From Cryptomeria japonica (lineage: Eukaryota; Streptophyta; Pinopsida; Cupressales; Cupressaceae), in NCBI RefSeq assembly GCF_030272615.1, contig NC_081415.1, forward strand, positions 370,579,667 through 370,643,666: DNA of 64,000 nt, given 5' to 3'. The position numbers and the translations under genes are program-made. The notes under the pieces were generated by a model that worked only from the letters and a program-made list of their open reading frames with translations, did not search any database and was not told the origin of the DNA. Numbering within the stretch: the stretch's first letter is position 1; every line of letters begins with the position of its first letter. Shown here in pieces: positions 58,874 to 64,000 of this stretch.

Positions 58874-59662
58874 TATTAGGATTCCCAAAGATACTGAGAG
58901 GGGGGGGTGAATCAGTATCTATCCAGTATAAGAATTTATTTGAATTATAACATGAAAGCATATCAAAACTGTGTACCGGTAAACCAAAAATAATACAGTA
59001 AATAAGAGCAATAACCACAACATAAGAGATACACCATAACACAGTATTTTTAATGAGGAAACCCAGTGTGGGAAAAACCTCAGTGGGATTTGTGACCCAC
59101 AATATTTGCTTACTGGCCAATAAGGGAATATTACTATTTACAATAGGGGCCTGCACATGCAGGAAGGCCAAGTGCCTAGAGCTCACTGCTCAGTTACAAA
59201 AGAAGTCTCACTGACTTACAAAAATGGATTATACAAATCCAATGTCTTGTACTACTTCAGATCAGCATCTACTATGCTAGATTCAGTACCGGTTTAAGCT
59301 CTGCTACATACATAAACCCTTATCCAATATCTGCCTTACAATTCGCATATTAGGTCTGCATTAATTCTTCCATCTATCACACTTACCAAATGATCTACAA
59401 TGTTCTCATACTTATATGAGTCATGTTACAATATGCCAAGTCAGCTTACAAAAGATTTTACAATTAAATACAAAATACATTTAAACAAAATTCTTGTCAG
59501 CCATGGTGCTGATGATCAATCTTTTTTGTGTCGGTGATCTGTGTGCCAATGTTAAGTTTGTTGATGTCGGTGCCTACCGGTATCACATGATTGCAAGGTT
59601 GCCATCAATGAGAATACCTTCAATCACCTACAATTTCTCAGTGGAGTGTGCATATGCCAACA
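58874..59662 (-). repeat. E8 5' LTR (789 bp)
   Basis: Partner of 52910-53696. Its plus-strand start reads TATTAGGATTCC, one base changed from TGTTAGGATTCC. The TSD AGATT follows. Confidence 0.94.
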
Positions 59663-59667
59663 AGATT

Positions 59668-61440
59668 AGGTTTGCTTATGTTTATTTCCTCCTTCCCTTT
59701 TCATCCCCTCTGAAATTTGAAGATTCGGCTTCTAAAATCCCAGAGGTCATTTCACAGGTCGCATCTGGTCCCACACCTTTGAACTTCCCAAACTTCCCTT
59801 GAAAGTTGGCGAAAGCCAAGTTTGGGGATCAACAAGATTCTCATTGAATTATATGTTTTTCCCTCTATCTCAATTCATGACATCATATTAATATTTCCTT
59901 ATCAATTTATAGTCACTGCAAAGCTAATGTTGTATGTGTTGCTTATCTCTTATTCACCATTGATATAAACATTCATCACATTATGAGGTTTGTTTTTCTT
60001 ATTACTCTCCTTGGGTTACTTCATGCGTTGCTAAAATTATCACCTAAGGTTTCTTTCCTTTTTGCATTGTTGATGCCCCAATGTGCATCACACTTTATGG
60101 TGCCCAAATTCATTTTCTTTATCACTGCACACATTATTCTCCAAATTGCACATATGGAGTTGAAATGGGTCATGACTTGGATCTTTCAATGATGCCTCAA
60201 CCTAAAATGCATTGCACCATTCATCAGAGTTTTTCACTGATTTTTTCTACTTCATTCCATTGTTTGAACTGATCCGTCTCTTGTTAATCATTCTTTCTTA
60301 TCATCATTTTGATTTATACTTACCTTAATTGTCTTTGTTGGAGATCGACATCTTCAACAATCAACATTTTGCCCTCACAAATCATGATTTCTATCAATGC
60401 CTTTCTTTGTTATTTCTTGGGCTCTTTCACCGTTATCATTGCCTTCATCTTCCTGGCACAAGTTGAATTCCCCATGATTTTTGTTCTCTTTCATGTTGCT
60501 CCACAGGCCCTGGATATGTACTTCTCTTTCTACTCAGTTTTTGCATTGCAAATTAATGCATTTTGTTTGTTGTTGCACACACAACTGCCCCCATTTGATT
60601 CAAATGTTGTCTAGATCCTTTTTTTTTTTCTTTTACTCTCATTGAGATCTTCTGAATCTTATCGCTTATTAAATTTTATGCTTCGTATGGCTTCCTTTTC
60701 TTATCATTGGGACACATTGGTATCTAATTTTCACTCCATTGGATTTGCAGAAGCATATAAATTAAATTATTTTCCATTGAATACGATATGATTCAATCTT
60801 CTTAATGTCAGGGTATCCAATTTATGGATTTGTACTTTTGATGCCTTCAATCTTTGTTCTCATATTAAACCTTCACTATGCATTGTTTCTTATCACCTTT
60901 GCTTTGATCGATTGCTCAATGTGATGTTTTACTTCTAGCTCCATTCACCTATCACCTAGTTTGTCTAATCAAACTCTTCTTCACTAGGCTTTCACATTTC
61001 TCTTGTGTGTTATTTGAAAGAAATTTCCATCGATGCCTTAATTAGGGTTCTCTGCTTTTATGTGCCTGTCTAATTTCCTGAAACCAGTTTAAAATAACGA
61101 TTTCATGCTCCCTGATTTGAGTTGTCTTGGTGCTGCAACTAAACCCTAAATCATGCCTCTGTTATTTTACTATTTGCGGACTTTGAGCTTTGACTTATTT
61201 CAAACAACATGGATTGTCCCATCTCAACGTTTTGGATTTTGGGGGTTGGGAACTGCAGAGTTCTGGGCCATTTCATGTTTTAGCCTTGTGCACACTAGTG
61301 TATGGGATTCCAGAATGCTTTACCATTGTATTTAAGTATGGAGTCTGGGGTTCAGATATTACAGGATTTGAGCTTACACAATTTTGAACTTTGTGCCTCT
61401 GGAGTTTGAAATTTCAGAAGACTTTGTTATTTCCCTTTAG
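59668..61440. other. Unassigned DNA right of E8
   Basis: T/C-rich on the plus strand with several frames of 60-100 codons rich in Phe/Leu, typical of biased composition. No repeat ends or protein family recognised. Confidence 0.4.
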
Positions 61441-62651
61441 AATATTAGAGTTTAAATTACTCAAAGATTAATTTAAAGTTTAAAGTTTAAATTTAAATTT
61501 ATTAAAATTTTAAACCTTTTTAAACTTAAATTAAATTCAATTTTTAAAAAAATTGACTAAAATTAAAATGTGAAATGATTAAAATTTAAATAAAATAAAA
61601 TTTAAAATTAACATTAATGTTATTACAAGCTCATTTAAAATTTATTAAAATTAACTATAAATATTAAAATCAAAAGAAAAAATTATATTAATATTTTCAG
61701 TATGTTTAAAATTTAAATTAATCTAAATTAATTTAAATTTTAAACATACTGAAAATATTAATATAAGTTTTTCTTTTGATTTTAATACTTAATTTTAATT
61801 GAAGTAGATTTTAAAAATTCATATTTTCAAAATTTTGTTTTTTGTAATTTTTAAGTTTTTTATTTTTTTATTTTCGTAAATATTTGATTTTTTTGTTATT
61901 TTCAAAGGTTTTTTAATTTTTAGGGTTTTTGAGGGACAATTTTACGATTTTTAGGAATTTTGCGGAATTTTTTTTAACCTACTCCAAGCCTAAATTACGA
62001 AAGGCAAGAAAGATAGAAAGCCAATGACGACAAAGCAAACGAGCGGGAAAACATGACGATGAAGATGAACAACAACCAAAATGAAGACTCATGCATGACA
62101 AACAAACGAAGACCAAGATGATGACAACGCCGAATTGAAAGCTCAAAAACACAAAATTTTGGGGTTCAAGGAACTGGGAACTAAGTTCTTGAGGTTTTTG
62201 GGATCTCGAAGTCCAAAATCCTGAAGGTAACAAAGAAAAACAAAAACTTGAGATTTTGGGATTCTGGGGTTTCAAGGAACGAGAAAGGTCGAGGCCACCA
62301 CAAGCCTAAAAACCCAAGAGTCTAAAATTATGGAACAACAACAACAAACAAACAAATAATAAAACTGGGGAATCCATGATTCTAGGGTTCTGGGAAATGA
62401 AAGAACTCTTCCAAACATGGAACTCCAGGATTTTGAAATTCCAAAGAAAACAAGAAAAAGAGAATGGGCAAGGACACAAAGGAAACTTGAGAGTCCGAGA
62501 TCTGAAGGAGAACTTTAGGACCTTGAATTTTTGGGACTCTAGGACACAAAAACCAAAGGAATGCAAATAAAAGACAACAAAAAAAAAAACAATGAGAAAA
62601 CCAATGAAACTGAAGCAAAGCAGAGGGAGGCCCCTAGCTCGGGAAGCAAAA
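61441..62651. other. AT-rich block and purine-rich stretch before an LTR start
   Basis: 61440-61980 is almost pure A/T and holds the hairpin listed separately. 61980-62640 is purine-rich with recurring GGGATTCTGGGG/TTCAAGGAAC-like words and no gene. Its end, GGGAAGCAAAA, resembles the polypurine tract of E4. Confidence 0.45.
61663..61786. repeat. Near-perfect 60-bp inverted repeat with a 4-base loop
   Basis: The left arm (61663-61722) and right arm (61727-61786) pair at 59 of 60 positions around the loop CTAA. Arm content is almost all A/T but not simple: it includes ATCAAAAGAAAAA and TTTTCAGTATG. Weaker pairing extends outward. Confidence 0.93.
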
Positions 62652-63210
62652 TGTTGGGGTGTGTTATGTAGGGCATAAAAAATGGCTACTCGACTATGAA
62701 AATGCTACCACACATTTTCAAGCACTCAACCCTTCAAGTACCTAGAATCTCTTATTTATGCTCATACATGACAACTCAAAGAAGACGAACATAGTCAAGC
62801 CTCAACACACCAAGGAGACCCAAGTTACAACTAAAATCCCAAGTGTGTGTAATTGATTCATTAACCATCCATTGATTTTTATGTTGACCAAGCAAGGTAA
62901 GCTCTATCTAGGCTATGTAGGTGAAGGATGTAGTTTCCAACGTGCAATGATGTTCTAGGTATAGCTCTGCTTCCAGCCTAGTGTCTATAGCCCCAACAAA
63001 GATACCTCTAATTCCCCTCAAGTATTGCTCCACTACCAACTAGACGTCCATAGCCTTGATGGAGGTACTTGAATGACCCTTGTAAATTGAGATTTTGGCA
63101 GTTCTTTCCTTTCCTCTTTTCTTACTTTTTGATGATTGCATTATTTTCTTACTTTCCTCAATTTTCAAACAATGAAGCTTGAATTCGGGTTGGGAACCAT
63201 GGTGGACATC
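62652..63210 (+). repeat. Putative gypsy LTR start, truncated
   Basis: TGTTGGGGTGTGTTATG follows a polypurine-like GGGAAGCAAAA. No second copy lies in the window and the right end is lost at the copia fragment, so the call rests only on the junction form. Confidence 0.35.
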
Positions 63211-63431
63211 ATGAAGGAAACATCAAGAATCTGGTGCAACATTCAAAGACTAAGCATATATCAATCAAATATAATTACTTGAGAGAGAAAGTCAGTGAAC
63301 AGAAGGTGAAGCTGGAATATGTATCTACAAAGGAACAAATTGCTGATATTTTCACTAAGCCTTTGCCTGCAGATACATTTGTCTATCTAAGAGACAAGTT
63401 AGGGGTATCCACCCCTCCTGATGAGAACTAG
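63211..63431 (+). pseudogene. Ty1/copia RNase H C-terminal fragment
   Basis: An open frame gives KNLVQHSKTKHISIKYNYLR, then EYVSTKEQIADIFTKPLPADTF and a stop after PPDEN. This is the conserved end of copia pol. The 5' side stops abruptly near 63211, so it is a truncated element whose 3' UTR, polypurine tract and first 50 bases of LTR follow. It retains the TKHI segment that E6 has lost. Confidence 0.92.
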
Positions 63432-63708
63432 ATGCATTGAATTGTATCGATCTGATGGAATTTCCGAATTGATAAGTTGGTGTTTCTCCTTTGTTGGAGT
63501 AGTATGTGTTTTGGGAAAAAGATTTCTAAGATTTCTGGTTATGTGTTTTAGGGGGAGAGAGTTTGATTTTCTATTTTGGAGATCTTTGGCATTGTTGTCA
63601 AATAGGGGGAGAGATCATGTAAAAAATTGATTTTTCTATCTTGATCTTAGGGGGAGTTTGTCGGTGATATCTTCTTTCTTTGCATTGTCTCTTTTTCACA
63701 TTAATATG
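63432..63708 (+). other. 3' UTR, polypurine tract and first 50 bp of LTR of the copia fragment
   Basis: Repeated GGGGGAG words lead to TTAGGGGGAGTT and an LTR start TGTCGGTGATATC at 63659, which is cut at 63708 by the next element. Confidence 0.75.
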
Positions 63709-64000
63709 TGTAATACCCTAAAAAATGGTCACCTAAACCATGGGCCCCTAATCTTGACAACATCATCAAGGTCCTAACCAAAGGTAATTAAATCAACCTT
63801 CAGCACCTAATTGATTAATTCTCAATCATTAATATTACATGGCAATAAATCACTCTATATTAATTAAATATTGATTTTAATCAGATCATTCCAAGTAAAT
63901 CATTTTAATCAATTATCCTATTTATTTAACTAAATATCCTAGCATATTTAATTAATAAATAAATTTGCCTTTTAAATCACAAAAAAAGAATTAGTTTAAA
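63709..64000 (+). repeat. E4-family LTR, runs off the right edge
   Basis: TGTAATACCCTAAAAAATGG with the following 290 bp matching both E4 LTRs. It inserted into the young end of a copia LTR. Confidence 0.9.

Larger units (their letters stand above)
52910..59662 (-). mobile_element. E8: best-preserved pol-less element with knuckle-array ORF1 and ORF2
   Basis: LTRs at 52910-53696 and 58874-59662, perfect TSD AGATT (52905-52909 and 59663-59667), polypurine tract and a two-mismatch initiator-Met primer site. The interior has ORF1 (coiled coil plus four intact knuckles), a gap of about 340 bp and ORF2. No pol motifs. Same gene order as E3, with LTR tails and polypurine tract like E6 and E7. Confidence 0.95.

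Noticed and set aside
59983-60614. Membrane-like Phe/Leu-rich small proteins
   Set aside because: Hydrophobic frames follow from T-rich composition; there are several overlapping frames and none stands out.

Overview
This is AT-rich nuclear DNA from a land plant with a large, repeat-dense genome. A gymnosperm would fit, but nothing in the sequence proves it. Almost everything recognisable is LTR retrotransposon: plant-type Ty1/copia and Ty3/gypsy proteins, TG...CA LTRs, tRNA primer-binding sites, polypurine tracts and 5-bp target-site duplications (TSDs). I found no intact host gene, no rRNA or tRNA gene and no CRISPR array. Coding regions are mostly decayed.

Layout, with elements numbered left to right. 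E1 (1-8807, minus) is the 5' half of a Ty3/gypsy element: a 1.6-kb LTR, a primer site matching tRNA-Trp, a 2.1-kb leader with a 20-21-bp repeat array, and a gag-protease frame with a G-patch-like domain that runs off the left edge. 8821-9604 holds an eroded copia LTR. E2 (11656-22799, plus, TSD TAAGG) is a small-LTR copia-like element with a zinc knuckle and an unrecognised cargo reading frame but no visible pol. It is split by E3 (12700-20238, minus, TSD CCAGG). E4 (about 23608-30430, plus) has 1.2-kb LTRs and no gag-pol. Its interior is an antisense plant-mobile-domain (PMD) pseudogene with a TATA box and an intron, and that intron holds a solo copia LTR (26734-27868, TSD AGTAG). 30431-37193 contains only coding remnants I cannot name. 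E5 (37199-47523, minus, TSD GTTTC) is a Ty3/gypsy element with gag and protease but no RT, RNase H or integrase. It is split by E6 (39169-45776, plus), a full Ty1/copia element with all pol domains and several in-frame stops. E7 (48136-52643, minus, TSD ATACT) and E8 (52910-59662, minus, TSD AGATT) sit side by side. The right end holds a 60-bp-arm hairpin, a gypsy LTR start, a copia RNase H fragment and a third copy of the E4-type LTR that runs off the edge.

The most unusual system is the family E3, E7 and E8. These are pol-less LTR elements with complete boundaries. ORF1 is a coiled-coil Gag-like protein without a visible copia capsid domain, ending in an array of four (E8) or five (E3) CCHC knuckles. 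A second, roughly 1000-codon ORF2 is conserved between E3 and E8 and matches nothing I recognise with confidence. They share the initiator-Met primer site, the polypurine tract and the LTR core of E6, so an E6-like copia element probably supplied their replication enzymes. That is inference.
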